Made by a program: the position numbers and the translations under genes
Assembly (NCBI RefSeq): GCF_000613805.1
Contig: NZ_BAJR01000012.1
Span: 1 to 64,000 of the forward strand
From: Phocaeicola paurosaccharolyticus JCM 15092
GTDB taxonomy: Bacteria; Bacteroidota; Bacteroidia; Bacteroidales; Bacteroidaceae
Direction of reading: 5' to 3'
DNA length: 64,000 nt
Notes under the pieces: generated by a model
Seen by the model: the letters and a program-made list of their open reading frames with translations, nothing else
What the model was told of the DNA's origin: nothing
Databases searched by the model: none
Part shown: positions 1 through 9,046 of the stretch, piece after piece
How the letters are laid out: every line of letters begins with the position of its first letter
Numbering within the stretch: the stretch's first letter is position 1

Positions 1-807
1 ATGTATAGTGTGGGGTGGACGGTTTTTCTCCTTCCCAACAATATCACTACAGGTGGTGTTCCTGGTATTGCTTCTATAGTATATTTTGCATCAGGTTTCC
101 CTGTTCAGTATACATATTTTGCAATAAATGCTTTCCTCCTGATGGCGTCTTTGTTTATTCTGGGATGGAAATTCAGCGTAAAGACCATCTTTGCTGTTTT
201 GACTATGACCTTAGTTCTTCCAATTATTCAGAGCATGACAAGTGGTGTAAACTTACTTCATGATCAACCTTTCATGGCATGTGTTATCGGAGCTTCTTTC
301 TGTGGAGGTGGAATAGGAGTTACATTCTCAGCAAATGGTAGTTCTGGAGGTACAGATATTATTGCAGCTATAGTAAACAAGTATCATGACATCACACTTG
401 GACGCGTTATTCTTTTTACTGATATGATAATAATCCTATCCAGTTATTTCGCTCTTCATGACTGGGAGAAGGTAGTTTATGGTTTTGCTACTCTCTATAT
501 AAGCAGTTTTGTGCTAGACCAGGTTGTGAATAGTGCACGTCAGTCGGTGCAATTCTTTATAATATCAAACAAATATCAGGAAATAGGACATAGAATTAAT
601 AAGGATCTTCACCGTGGCGTTACCTTCATGGATGGAGTGGGATGCTATACAGGTTGTGATGTAAAAATGATGTTCGTTCTTGCCAAAAAGAGGGAGTCGA
701 CTACTATATTCCGTCTAATAAAAGATATTGATCCCAATGCTTTTGTATCACAGAGTGCCGTAATTGGTGTCTTTGGTGAGGGCTTTGATAGGATAAAGGT
801 AAAATAA
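1..807 (+). CDS. YitT-family membrane protein with C-terminal DUF2179 domain, 5' end cut by window
   Basis: The translation reads in frame from base 1 and stops at 805-807. It begins inside the first membrane helix of the YitT family (GWTVFLLPNNITTGGVPGIAS), so roughly 25-30 residues are probably outside the window and the ATG at base 1 is likely internal. Several hydrophobic helices follow, with the glycine/serine-rich GSSGGTDIIAAIV segment typical of the family. The last about 90 residues (QSVQFFIISNKYQEIGHRI onward) match the soluble DUF2179 domain. The family is widespread in Bacteroidota and Firmicutes; its substrate is not established. A strong terminator follows, so it ends its transcript. 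Confidence 0.85.
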   Translation: MYSVGWTVFLLPNNITTGGVPGIASIVYFASGFPVQYTYFAINAFLLMASLFILGWKFSVKTIFAVLTMTLVLPIIQSMTSGVNLLHDQPFMACVIGASFCGGGIGVTFSANGSSGGTDIIAAIVNKYHDITLGRVILFTDMIIILSSYFALHDWEKVVYGFATLYISSFVLDQVVNSARQSVQFFIISNKYQEIGHRINKDLHRGVTFMDGVGCYTGCDVKMMFVLAKKRESTTIFRLIKDIDPNAFVSQSAVIGVFGEGFDRIKVK

Positions 808-838
808 TCATACTTTAAGAGGGAGTATTATTTACTGT

Positions 839-887
839 AAAGCCTGCATTTTTGTGGTTTCATCCCATATAAAATGCAGGCTTTTTC
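839..887 (+). terminator. Intrinsic terminator after the YitT gene
   Basis: A long stem pairs AAAGCCTGCATTT with AAATGCAGGCTTT around a loop of about 18 nt, followed directly by a T-rich run. It lies 30 bases after the stop codon. Confidence 0.8.
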
Positions 888-1119
888 TTTAATTATTTAT
901 TTTGAAAAATCACTATTCTACTGTTGCTTACCTATGCATTCTTCAAAATAAATGTCTGTCTTTATGTTTCTAATGCATCGTAGAGATATTCAACTCATTG
1001 CGATATTATTATTCCCTCTTGATTCTTCTCTTTCTGATTCTGTATGATATCTATTGTAACATTCATGAGAATGTTAAGTCAGAAATCTATTATCAGATTA
1101 TCAAGTTCTGTAATCATCA
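888..1119. other. Intergenic, no gene seen
   Basis: This gap lies between the convergent YitT and TonB-receptor genes. I see only AT-rich sequence and a small inverted repeat (ACATTC/GAATGT near 1060-1075). No reading frame or RNA gene is convincing. Confidence 0.5.
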
Positions 1120-3570
1120 TTAGAAACTCACCTTGAGACCGGCAAAATAACATCTTGGTGATCCTGGACCATACATATAACCCGAATCACGTGTGGCTCC
1201 TTTGTCGAAGTCTTTTTGGAACTCATTCAAAATATTCTGAACTCCTGCATTAAGTTGAATACAGAGACCTGCGTCTAGGTCAAAATCGTAAGCCACCTTT
1301 GCACCGAGCTCGAAGAAAGATGGAGATTTTACCATTTCGTCGGCAGTGCCATTAACTTGTGACCATAGATGTGGTACATACATTCTACCTGTGTAATTGC
1401 CATTCAGTGAGAATGAGAGAACTTTTGATGGTGAGTAGCTAGCTGTAAAATATCCATATAGGTTAGGGGTACGTAGGATATCTTTAGTTGTTCTCTCGTC
1501 ATCCGACAGTTTGTTATCTGCACTCCATTCCTCAGCCTCGTCATAACGACTTCTTTGGATTGTTATACCTGTCTGTAACTGGAAAGTATTTTTGTATGCT
1601 ATATTAGCCTCTGCAGTTATACCATATACCTTTGCACCCGATCCGTTGCTTCTTGTCTGAATAAGATAACCGCTTCCGTTAGCATCCATAACAGGAGCCG
1701 AGAGTACAAATGGGTCATTCAGCTTTGTGTAAAATCCCTCTATAAGAAGATTTGTCTGAAATATACCTATCATATGATACATATCTACAGATGCATTTAT
1801 ACTATGTGATTTCTCTTCTTTAAGATTTTTTGCACGTTCAATTCTTAAAAGATCACCTCCGATATTACTTATATGAAGGTCCTCATCGAAAGCTTGTGGA
1901 GCTCGGAATCCTTCAGCATAGCTTAAGCGTATGTTGATATTTTCTAGTGGGTTATAGCGTAGGTTGGCACGTGGACTTAGTATAGCTTTCTTTGTGATAC
2001 TGTTCTTGTCTAAGCGTCCTCCTAATAGAATACTCCACTTTTCATTCTTCCATTCACTTTGAAGATATGCACTCGAAATATTTATAATCTGGTCAGTAGG
2101 AGAAGGAGTATACTTTGCTATTAGTGCTTTCAGTACGTCACCGGTGGCGTTAGGATTCTCTTGTAGTGCCTTATCTCTATATCTCTCTGTATCTGTTCCC
2201 TTGTCGTGAAGAGCATCACGATTATATTCAAGTCCAGCTGTTATGCTGGCAGGCATGAATATTAACTTGTCTATGTTGCGTATATATTGAGCACCTATTA
2301 CAGAAGTGAGGTCGGATGTCTTACCGTATGCACCATAATAGCTGTCACGTTTTATATCTTGTGCAGCTGCATATGCATTGAAATAATTCTTTTGGTCGGC
2401 TGAGAATATTGAGAATTTCACACCTCCTGTATTTATTGAGTGTTCTGTCTGCTCTACAACTCCATCCACTCCGGTGCCGTTAAGCTGAGGGTTTACAGCG
2501 ATATGTGGTGCCAGGTCAAGTCGGCTACCACCTCTTCTGAACTCCTCTATGTGATGATATTCTAAAGATATTTTTGAGTATGTGCCTGTCTTATAGTAAG
2601 CATTCATACCTACTGTCTGATTCTTCATCTTCGATGACTCAGTAAAGCCGTCTCCATTGTAGTCCCAAGCAGACTTTTCACGGTTGAGGCCATAAATGTA
2701 TGCCCCCATTTTATTATTGTCAGATACAAGTGAGAGGTTTAGTGATGTATTGTTGTCGAACGAGCTGCTTCCATCGATATTTGTAATTGAGTGAGCAACA
2801 GATCCTGAGTTACGCATAGGTTCCTTGGTGATTATGTTTACTGTTCCAGCTATTGCTGAAGAACCGAAAAGGGCAGAACCGCCACCTCTTACCACCTCTA
2901 CACGTTCAATCATATTTGCAGGGATATGTTCAAGTCCGTAAACACCGGCAAGCGATGAGAATATAGGGCGTGAATCAATAAGTATCTGTGTATATTTACC
3001 ATCCAAACCATTTATTCTTACCTGTGTGAATCCGCAGTTCTGACAGTCGTTTTCGACTCTTACTCCAGGTTGGAAGGTGAGTCCCTGTGATAATGTCTGA
3101 GAATTTGTAGTCTCAAAAAGTTTCGTACTGATAACCTTTACAAGAGTAGGGGCTACACGACGTGCAGTCTCGTTTCGGTTGGCAGATACCACTACTGCGT
3201 CAAGAGCGATTATATCCTCTTCCACCTGGAAATTTAGTTCATGCGTTACTCCTTTCTTACAGATTACCTTCTGACTTATGGTTTTGTATCCCACGGAAGA
3301 TATCTCAATAGTGAACTCTCCTTCAGGAAGATTTTTAAGGAAATAGTGTCCTGTAAGGTCTGTCAGTGTACTAATTGTTGTATTCTTTACAGCGACAGTA
3401 ACATAAGGCATATGCTCCTGAGTCTTCTTGTCGATGATGTGTCCTACTATATTAGCATCCGATTTGTTGATTGTCTCTTCTATTGGGTTATCTACTTTTG
3501 TTGCATAAGAGTATTGAGCAGGGAAAAAAGTGCATACTATTCCCAGCATCATTAGATATATTTTTTTCAT
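1120..3570 (-). CDS. TonB-dependent outer-membrane receptor, ligand unknown, possibly metal-related
   Basis: This 816-residue protein has a signal peptide (MKKIYLMMLGIVCTFFPAQYSYA), then a carboxypeptidase-regulatory-like beta domain (about 40-120), a plug domain (about 125-245; VEVVRGGGSALFGSSAIAGTVNIITK) and a 22-strand-type barrel to the C-terminal aromatic residue (GLKVSF). It is of the BtuB/CirA/FepA type rather than the SusC type: it is shorter than SusC and has no SusD partner. The plug carries a CQNCGF motif, a Cys-x-x-Cys seen in a Bacteroidota subgroup. The gene directly upstream encodes a His-rich membrane protein and is 66 bases away, so the two look co-transcribed. The Cys pair and the His-rich partner suggest a metal or metal-complex ligand; this is inference. 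Confidence 0.88.
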   Translation of the reverse strand: MKKIYLMMLGIVCTFFPAQYSYATKVDNPIEETINKSDANIVGHIIDKKTQEHMPYVTVAVKNTTISTLTDLTGHYFLKNLPEGEFTIEISSVGYKTISQKVICKKGVTHELNFQVEEDIIALDAVVVSANRNETARRVAPTLVKVISTKLFETTNSQTLSQGLTFQPGVRVENDCQNCGFTQVRINGLDGKYTQILIDSRPIFSSLAGVYGLEHIPANMIERVEVVRGGGSALFGSSAIAGTVNIITKEPMRNSGSVAHSITNIDGSSSFDNNTSLNLSLVSDNNKMGAYIYGLNREKSAWDYNGDGFTESSKMKNQTVGMNAYYKTGTYSKISLEYHHIEEFRRGGSRLDLAPHIAVNPQLNGTGVDGVVEQTEHSINTGGVKFSIFSADQKNYFNAYAAAQDIKRDSYYGAYGKTSDLTSVIGAQYIRNIDKLIFMPASITAGLEYNRDALHDKGTDTERYRDKALQENPNATGDVLKALIAKYTPSPTDQIINISSAYLQSEWKNEKWSILLGGRLDKNSITKKAILSPRANLRYNPLENINIRLSYAEGFRAPQAFDEDLHISNIGGDLLRIERAKNLKEEKSHSINASVDMYHMIGIFQTNLLIEGFYTKLNDPFVLSAPVMDANGSGYLIQTRSNGSGAKVYGITAEANIAYKNTFQLQTGITIQRSRYDEAEEWSADNKLSDDERTTKDILRTPNLYGYFTASYSPSKVLSFSLNGNYTGRMYVPHLWSQVNGTADEMVKSPSFFELGAKVAYDFDLDAGLCIQLNAGVQNILNEFQKDFDKGATRDSGYMYGPGSPRCYFAGLKVSF

Positions 3571-3636
3571 GTTTAATATAAGATGTGATGTTATTAATCT
3601 CTTCAGACATAAGTCTGAAAATATGTCCCTTAATAT

Positions 3637-3972
3637 TTAAGCATGAATTGGAGGGCTGCGAGGATTAATAGCATTGAAGGTAGCATGAATGATGAAATCC
3701 ACTCTTTTATAGAGAAGTAACCCTATAAATATGAATAATGCTACTGGTAGTGCAAAAGATAATATTGAACCATCGCTCTCAATATTCGAGAGTATGGATA
3801 TTGTTTTAAATTCTGTTGTTGAATGATGGTGAGGAGACTTAAATGGGTGAGAGTGGACAATAATAATATTATTTTCATTATGCATATGCAGAAATAGAGT
3901 CTTAGACCCAATGAATGCAATATAGATAATGGGGAGTAATAGTTTGATTATATTTATTGTCCGACTTTTCAA
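3637..3972 (-). CDS. Small His-rich two-helix membrane protein
   Basis: I do not recognise a named family. The 111-residue protein has a hydrophobic helix at about 10-30, a loop of about 45 residues holding a cluster of histidines (HMHNEN, HSHPF, HHHS), a second helix at about 68-90 and a short tail ending NPRSPPIHA. The start is a TTG at 3970-3972; the next ATG lies inside the His cluster, so TTG gives the only start that keeps the first helix. It sits immediately upstream of the TonB receptor and shares its transcript. The histidines suggest metal binding or sensing in the periplasm. The function is not known. Confidence 0.65.
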   Translation of the reverse strand: MKSRTINIIKLLLPIIYIAFIGSKTLFLHMHNENNIIIVHSHPFKSPHHHSTTEFKTISILSNIESDGSILSFALPVALFIFIGLLLYKRVDFIIHATFNAINPRSPPIHA

Positions 3973-4034
3973 AATGATATATTTTCTTTATGAATAGGCT
4001 GGTAGCTTTATATCATGTTTATTTGTTTTTCTTA

Positions 4035-4049
4035 ACCTTTGCAAAGGTA
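4035..4049 (-). promoter_or_regulatory. Probable promoter -7 box inside a palindrome, for the His-rich/TonB operon
   Basis: On the minus strand TACCTTTG (4042-4049) fits the Bacteroidota -7 box TAnnTTTG and lies about 70 bases before the His-rich gene. It is embedded in the perfect 14-bp palindrome ACCTTTGCAAAGGT (4035-4048), which could be a repressor site. I see no clear -33 element. Confidence 0.45.
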
Positions 4050-4099
4050 GAAAATAATATCTTATTTAGATTTGTTCTTAATAAGATTTGACGAATTAA

Positions 4100-4146
4100 T
4101 AAAAAAACTCTATTGCCAGGAGATGAATATTTTGACAATAGAGTTG
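4100..4146 (-). terminator. Intrinsic terminator after the C1 peptidase gene
   Basis: Read on the minus strand, a 10-bp stem AACTCTATTG/CAATAGAGTT (4106-4115 with 4136-4145) is followed by a run of seven T. It lies just beyond the stop of the peptidase gene. Confidence 0.8.
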
Positions 4147-4167
4147 AATATATAGTTTATGATATTT

Positions 4168-5352
4168 TTATAATCCCAACTTCTTGCGTATGCTCCTTGG
4201 AATTGCATCCTTATGAACCATAATATAAATAGTCTTTGCTTTTACATAACTCTCGGACATATTCAGATAGCCTCCGAAGTCACTTCTGTCTGTTCCCCAA
4301 GAGTTCTTTGTTATATAATATTTTGTTCCGTTCTGATCTTTTGCAATGCCTGTTATATGCATAAGATGATCATCGGTAGTAACAAAAGATTGAAATCCTT
4401 TCTCTCTCACTTCAGGTGTAACATCTATTTCAGGGTATGGCTGTTTGAACTTGAAAGCATCTTCAGGTTTCATTTCATTACCAGCCTGTCCCAGTCTTGC
4501 TCTATCAGTCTTACTCATCTCTTCAACCTTTACTGTTGTAGGGTTTATAGCCACACCATTCTTATGAGAAAAGCCTTTTTCGCTTACGTCTCCATCCCAA
4601 CATATTGTGTATCCATTTTTTAAAGCAGAGTCCATTACTTCCATCATCTCATTAAGTGGTAGGTTGTACATTCTCTCATGTTCCCAGTTATCTGGTACTT
4701 CTACAGCAAACTCACTATAAAATGGCTTATGTGTGAAACTTGTAAGTTCTATATAGTCGTCCATATTCAGTCCGAGTGAATTAGCAAATGTTTTTGGAGT
4801 GTACTCCTTTCCTTTATATTCAAATTTCTCAGGAACTTTGCCAAAGTAGATATCGAATATGCTATTAATTATTTTGTTGTATTCAGGACTTCTCTGTTTC
4901 ATTTCAACAGCTTTATTGGCTGTTGATGTAATGTATTCTACCATCTCAAAATGGTTATGTATATCAGAATTATAGTTGATGCCATGGTAAACCTCTTCGG
5001 GTACTATGCCAACTTGCTTATATGCATTTTTCCATGTATGTGAAAGACTGCCCTCGCTTATATTTCCTTTGCCTCTGCGAAGGTAGTTGTCATCCAGCTG
5101 ATTCATATATTTCTGTCTGACAATAAACATTTCCGATAGGTCATACTCTCCTTTACCAATTCTCATAAGTTCAGCTTCCATAAACGATGATGTAGCAAAA
5201 CACCAGCATGTGCCCGAAGCAGCCTGATTCTTTACAGGTGTCACCTTATTATTGAATACTGTTGTGAATTTATAACCATCTTCTTGTGCTTCTACATTAA
5301 CTGCTGATAAGAAAAGAAGTGCTGTGCAAAATAATTTTAAATATAATTTCAT
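4168..5352 (-). CDS. Secreted C1-family cysteine peptidase (aminopeptidase C / bleomycin-hydrolase type)
   Basis: This 394-residue protein has a signal peptide (MKLYLKLFCTALLFLSAVNVEAQ). The papain-like catalytic Cys is in the SGTCWCFATS motif near residue 50, preceded by the oxyanion Gln in VKNQ. The catalytic His is in HLMHITG near 330 and Asn in TKNSWG near 349. This order and spacing match PepC/bleomycin hydrolase, which trims peptides from the N-terminus. Unlike cytoplasmic PepC it is exported, as is usual for Bacteroidota homologues. It is a single-gene unit: its own terminator follows and a Crp-like regulator diverges upstream. Confidence 0.9.
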   Translation of the reverse strand: MKLYLKLFCTALLFLSAVNVEAQEDGYKFTTVFNNKVTPVKNQAASGTCWCFATSSFMEAELMRIGKGEYDLSEMFIVRQKYMNQLDDNYLRRGKGNISEGSLSHTWKNAYKQVGIVPEEVYHGINYNSDIHNHFEMVEYITSTANKAVEMKQRSPEYNKIINSIFDIYFGKVPEKFEYKGKEYTPKTFANSLGLNMDDYIELTSFTHKPFYSEFAVEVPDNWEHERMYNLPLNEMMEVMDSALKNGYTICWDGDVSEKGFSHKNGVAINPTTVKVEEMSKTDRARLGQAGNEMKPEDAFKFKQPYPEIDVTPEVREKGFQSFVTTDDHLMHITGIAKDQNGTKYYITKNSWGTDRSDFGGYLNMSESYVKAKTIYIMVHKDAIPRSIRKKLGL

Positions 5353-5492
5353 AATAAACTCTCTTATAATCTATTAAATACTAATTATGACTTTTTAATG
5401 AATTAATCACTTTTATTTGTAAAATCTGTTGTAAAATTATGTATAATATTTATTTTTAAGTTTAATTAGGCTATTGATTTTAGTTTTAATAG

Positions 5493-5500
5493 TATTTTTG
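5493..5500 (+). promoter_or_regulatory. Possible -7 box for the Crp-like gene
   Basis: TATTTTTG fits TAnnTTTG and lies 33 bases before the start codon. A TTG at 5474-5476 is a possible -33 element, but the spacing (16) is short. Confidence 0.35.
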
Positions 5501-5533
5501 CAAGACAAAAAACTATTTATGTAATTTAGTGGT

Positions 5534-6118
5534 ATGATTAAGAGAAGTACTATAGAGACAGCACGGACGTTATCTAGTTTATATTATGCACTAAGCAAAG
5601 AAAGCCTATTGACTTTGTCGGACATCCTTGTCTACAAAAAATGTCGCAAAGGAGAGCGATTGATAGATGAAGGAGATGTCTGCAAAAATTTAATATTTAT
5701 TGAGAAAGGCTTAGTTAGACAGTTTTATTACAAGAACGGCAAAGAGTTGACAGAACACATCAGCTATGAGAATGGAATAGTAATGAATATTGAGAGCCTA
5801 TTCCAGCAAGAACCTTCACGCCTTATGATTGAGACTTTGGAAGCGTCTAATATTTGGTTAATTCCTTTAAATGATCTTGAGAGGATATCCGACTCTTTCG
5901 TAGATATACAAAGACTATATCGAACAATACTGAAATCGTCACTTATTGAATCACAGATTAAAGCCGATATACTTAGATTTGAACCAGCCAATGTAAGGTA
6001 TCTTAAGCTGATGGAATATCATCCTGAAATACTTAAGAGAACCCCATTAGTATATGTCGCTTCTTTGTTGCAGATGACACCTGAGACACTTAGCCGTGTT
6101 CGCTCATCTCTGCTTTAA
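5534..6118 (+). CDS. Crp/Fnr-family transcription regulator
   Basis: This 194-residue protein has an N-terminal cyclic-nucleotide-binding-type beta roll (about 20-110; YKKCRKGERLIDEGDVCKNLIFIEKGLVRQFYY) and a short C-terminal helix-turn-helix (LVYVASLLQMTPETLSRVRSSLL). The recognition helix with ETLSR is typical of Bacteroidota Crp-like proteins. The arginine and serine of true cAMP-binding pockets are not evident, so the ligand is unknown. It diverges from the C1 peptidase gene and could control it. Its stop codon (6116-6118) directly abuts the stop of the convergent DUF3943 gene, with no spacer. Confidence 0.85.
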   Translation: MIKRSTIETARTLSSLYYALSKESLLTLSDILVYKKCRKGERLIDEGDVCKNLIFIEKGLVRQFYYKNGKELTEHISYENGIVMNIESLFQQEPSRLMIETLEASNIWLIPLNDLERISDSFVDIQRLYRTILKSSLIESQIKADILRFEPANVRYLKLMEYHPEILKRTPLVYVASLLQMTPETLSRVRSSLL

Positions 6119-7591
6119 TCAGAATTGGTAAATTAATCCAAGGCGAGTTTCGAAAGTCTTATAGCTTACATCTTCTTTATATGAGTAGTGACTTTTTCTC
6201 ACGAAATATGAAGCTTCGATATTTGCTTTTATATTATTATTCAGATTAAGGTTTATCTGAGGGTTAATTATAGCCAACATTACATTACCTTTATCTCCCT
6301 GAGCATTCAGATAAAGAGGATTTGTTGTGTTCAAATCTTTATTTTCATAACCTTTCCATGTGAATATATTGAGTAATGATACGTTCAGAGAGAAGTTGCC
6401 ATATCTGCCGAAGTCAATATCAGTATCGTTCTTAAGACTATATCCACTTCCCATATTATAGTTTCTGTCTATCACATTATAATAGTCACTAAGGCTTCCT
6501 CCAAGTAAAACAGCGCTGATATAAATACTCTGCTGAAGACCTAACATGCTGTTATATCTAGGTAATTTATAAATCATTCCAGGTCCTACACTTGCTGCCT
6601 CTGATATTTTATATGGTATGTTCTCTGAATTATGTAACACCGCTTCAGAATCATAATAGTTGAAGTGCTGGAAGATTCCGAATGATATATTCATCTCACT
6701 CGATTCCTTTACATTCGTTCCCCAAATGCGTCCCAAGAGATTAATCTTGTTTATCAATGGTTGATTCAAAGATAGACCTAATGATACATTTGCTGTGAAG
6801 TAGTCGTATGGGCTGTTGTCCTCTTTATCTAAAGGATCTCCATAAACAGCCTTCAGGTTGATGTATGGATTATATTCTCCTTTAAACATATGGTTGTCAT
6901 CAGCCAGATATCTCATTCCAAATCCCATAGAAAATTTTACAGGTATCTTTTCGTAGTCATGGTATTTATAATATGAGTGTCTCACTCTCCACATATCTCC
7001 GTTAATCAATCTGTTCAATCCTCTTATCGGACAGATCAATGTACCTAGGAACTCTCTTAAAAATCTTTCTCCACCTCTTTTTGAATCGTTAAGTACCAAC
7101 GATGACATACGATGGGTAAATTCACCGAGGGCAATGCCACCTAGCGTAGTAGCCATAAGGTCATTGATGGCTGCCGGCTCTCTTTCGGCGGTAAATTCCC
7201 ACATAAGGCTACCGGCAAGAGAGTAGGGAGCAGATTCCCAAAATGACAGACCGTTACTACGCGCAGTATTGAAGTAGAGGCTTCCATGATAGGGATGAGC
7301 AAAAAGATTTGTCGAAAACTGGTCATTATCCCATACAAATCCATAATTTATGTTATGTCTTATGGTATTGATGGTTATCTTGGCAAAATTCTCATTCATT
7401 ACATATCTATCGAAAGCCCAGACACCGAGATTTAATCCAAAAGTCTCTACTGCAGCCTTGAAAGGGTACTTTTTATTCATTTCAGGACTATTAAAGGCAA
7501 AAAGGCTGTCTCTATTCTCTGTTGTCAGTGAATATGTATTATTGCAACTGATAAAGAGAATAAGAGATAATAAGGATAATTTGAATTTCAT
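6119..7591 (-). CDS. DUF3943-family outer-membrane-associated protein
   Basis: This 490-residue protein has an N-terminal export signal (MKFKLSLLSLILFISCNN, with a possible lipobox at Cys16). The central block (about 75-205) carries the DUF3943 pattern: NQFSTNLFAHPYHGSLYF, then SLMWEFTAEREPAAINDL, then GEFTHRMSSLVL. The C-terminal half is rich in alternating hydrophobic strands and ends in an aromatic residue (LIYQF), which suggests a small outer-membrane barrel. The function is unknown. It follows the repeat protein gene by 30 bases and is probably the last gene of an operon that begins with the acyl-CoA ligase. Confidence 0.8.
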   Translation of the reverse strand: MKFKLSLLSLILFISCNNTYSLTTENRDSLFAFNSPEMNKKYPFKAAVETFGLNLGVWAFDRYVMNENFAKITINTIRHNINYGFVWDNDQFSTNLFAHPYHGSLYFNTARSNGLSFWESAPYSLAGSLMWEFTAEREPAAINDLMATTLGGIALGEFTHRMSSLVLNDSKRGGERFLREFLGTLICPIRGLNRLINGDMWRVRHSYYKYHDYEKIPVKFSMGFGMRYLADDNHMFKGEYNPYINLKAVYGDPLDKEDNSPYDYFTANVSLGLSLNQPLINKINLLGRIWGTNVKESSEMNISFGIFQHFNYYDSEAVLHNSENIPYKISEAASVGPGMIYKLPRYNSMLGLQQSIYISAVLLGGSLSDYYNVIDRNYNMGSGYSLKNDTDIDFGRYGNFSLNVSLLNIFTWKGYENKDLNTTNPLYLNAQGDKGNVMLAIINPQINLNLNNNIKANIEASYFVRKSHYSYKEDVSYKTFETRLGLIYQF

Positions 7592-7621
7592 ATCAAATTT
7601 AATGGGTTGATAATACTATTA

Positions 7622-9016
7622 TCAAAATAATACAACACCTAGTGAGAAGATAGGTTTCTTTTCGTAGAATTTATTCTCATCGTAATATCTAGTCATGCTA
7701 TATCCACCTGAAGCAAAGATACTGATCTTCTTCTGTAGCCTATATTCAAGATTTACTTCTCCCTGGAGAGAATACATTCTCTTTGGAGTCTTTTCATTTT
7801 CATTGCTGAAACTTTCGATATGATAGAAACCTAAGTCTCCGCTTATCTCAAGATATTTTGCTATAGGGAAGTAGAGTCCGGTCTTGTAGAAAACAGCTCC
7901 TGAGAACTTATCATTAAGTCCCAAATATTGTGTTCCAACACCTATAATGCTGTATGTCTTCCTGTTCTTAAAGCGTGCAGCGATATTCATTTTACTGGTG
8001 TTACCAGTGAAAGCCATCAACTGTATTCTTGTCTTAGGGTTGACATTTACCAGTCCAATTTTATGAGTTGTTGAGTCTTTGCTGTAATTTACAACCCCAA
8101 CCTGAAAGCCATTGCTTTTTCCTGTACTCATATTCAGAATTCCTATCTGAACACCGTCTATTCCACCTGCATAGTTACCTGGTGCAAGCTGTACTCCTTT
8201 AGTTCTGCCCTGACTTATATTGGTAATACCTGCCAACTGGAATGCTCCTCTTGTATTTACCGCAATATTTACCGCTCCTGCAAGTTGGAAACCTCTTAAT
8301 GTATCAGCAGCAATGTTTGTAAGAACTGTTGCTTGCACTCCTCTTACCTCTACACCTACGTTACTTATAAGAGATAGTTGTGCTCCTTTATTCTCTTTTC
8401 CTGCAATGTTAAGTATTGATGCTACCTGAAGTCCGTTTAATCTGTTTGCAGTAGCGTTCATAAGACCTGCCAATGCTATTCCTTTTTGGCTTATGCCGGA
8501 TACATTTGCAAGACCACCAATATGCAAACCATCCATCTCCTTTCCGGATACATTCATAAGACCACCTATAGCAAGTCCGTTGGATCTATTACCAACGATA
8601 TTGGCAAAGAGAGATGCTTGCATACCATTTGCCTCTTTACCGGTCACATTGATAAGTCCGGTGACCATTACTCCATTTGCCTTGTTGCCTACAATGTTGG
8701 TTATGCCACTAAGCATAACACCATTGGCTCTGTTTCTAGTGATATTTACAAAACCAGATGCCTGGATTCCTGTCATATTGTTCTTTACAGCACTTGATAT
8801 GACATTTAAGCCTATGCCTCTCTGATTATATAAATTAGAAATCAGACCTAAGTTAAAATAGGATGTTTTGACGCTATCTCTGTTTGATGAGATGTTAATA
8901 GCTATATTTGGCGCCTCTCTTTTTGACTTGTTTATCTGCTGTGCAAAAACAAAATTAGTGCTAACTGCAAGGCATGCAGTTAACACTAATGTATATCGTA
9001 ACGAATTGATTCTCAT
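7622..9016 (-). CDS. Surface protein with about eleven 22-residue repeats (LA_2272-type) and a C-terminal barrel-like domain
   Basis: This 464-residue protein has a signal peptide (cleavage after FVFAQ). Between about residues 65 and 315 it carries repeated units of roughly 22 residues with the pattern GVxxxGxxNxxxxxANGxxxxG (for example NGVMVTGLINVTGKEANG). This resembles the LA_2272-type surface repeat and predicts a regular beta solenoid. The last 120 residues are beta-rich and may anchor in the outer membrane (YRLQKKISIFASGGYSMTRYY). The role is unknown. It lies 30 bases downstream of the acyl-CoA ligase and 30 upstream of the DUF3943 gene. Confidence 0.78.
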   Translation of the reverse strand: MRINSLRYTLVLTACLAVSTNFVFAQQINKSKREAPNIAINISSNRDSVKTSYFNLGLISNLYNQRGIGLNVISSAVKNNMTGIQASGFVNITRNRANGVMLSGITNIVGNKANGVMVTGLINVTGKEANGMQASLFANIVGNRSNGLAIGGLMNVSGKEMDGLHIGGLANVSGISQKGIALAGLMNATANRLNGLQVASILNIAGKENKGAQLSLISNVGVEVRGVQATVLTNIAADTLRGFQLAGAVNIAVNTRGAFQLAGITNISQGRTKGVQLAPGNYAGGIDGVQIGILNMSTGKSNGFQVGVVNYSKDSTTHKIGLVNVNPKTRIQLMAFTGNTSKMNIAARFKNRKTYSIIGVGTQYLGLNDKFSGAVFYKTGLYFPIAKYLEISGDLGFYHIESFSNENEKTPKRMYSLQGEVNLEYRLQKKISIFASGGYSMTRYYDENKFYEKKPIFSLGVVLF

Positions 9017-9046
9017 AAGATGTCTTTTCGATTATCATATTTTTTG

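Noticed and set aside
1..3. The ATG at base 1 as the true start of the YitT gene
   Set aside because: The translation begins in the middle of the family's first conserved helix, so the real start is most likely upstream of the window.
3241..3555. A 104-codon frame on the plus strand
   Set aside because: It is fully antisense to the start of the TonB receptor gene, which has clear signal-peptide and domain evidence.
8486..8825. Two repeat-like open frames on the plus strand
   Set aside because: They are antisense reflections of the 22-residue repeats of the minus-strand surface protein.
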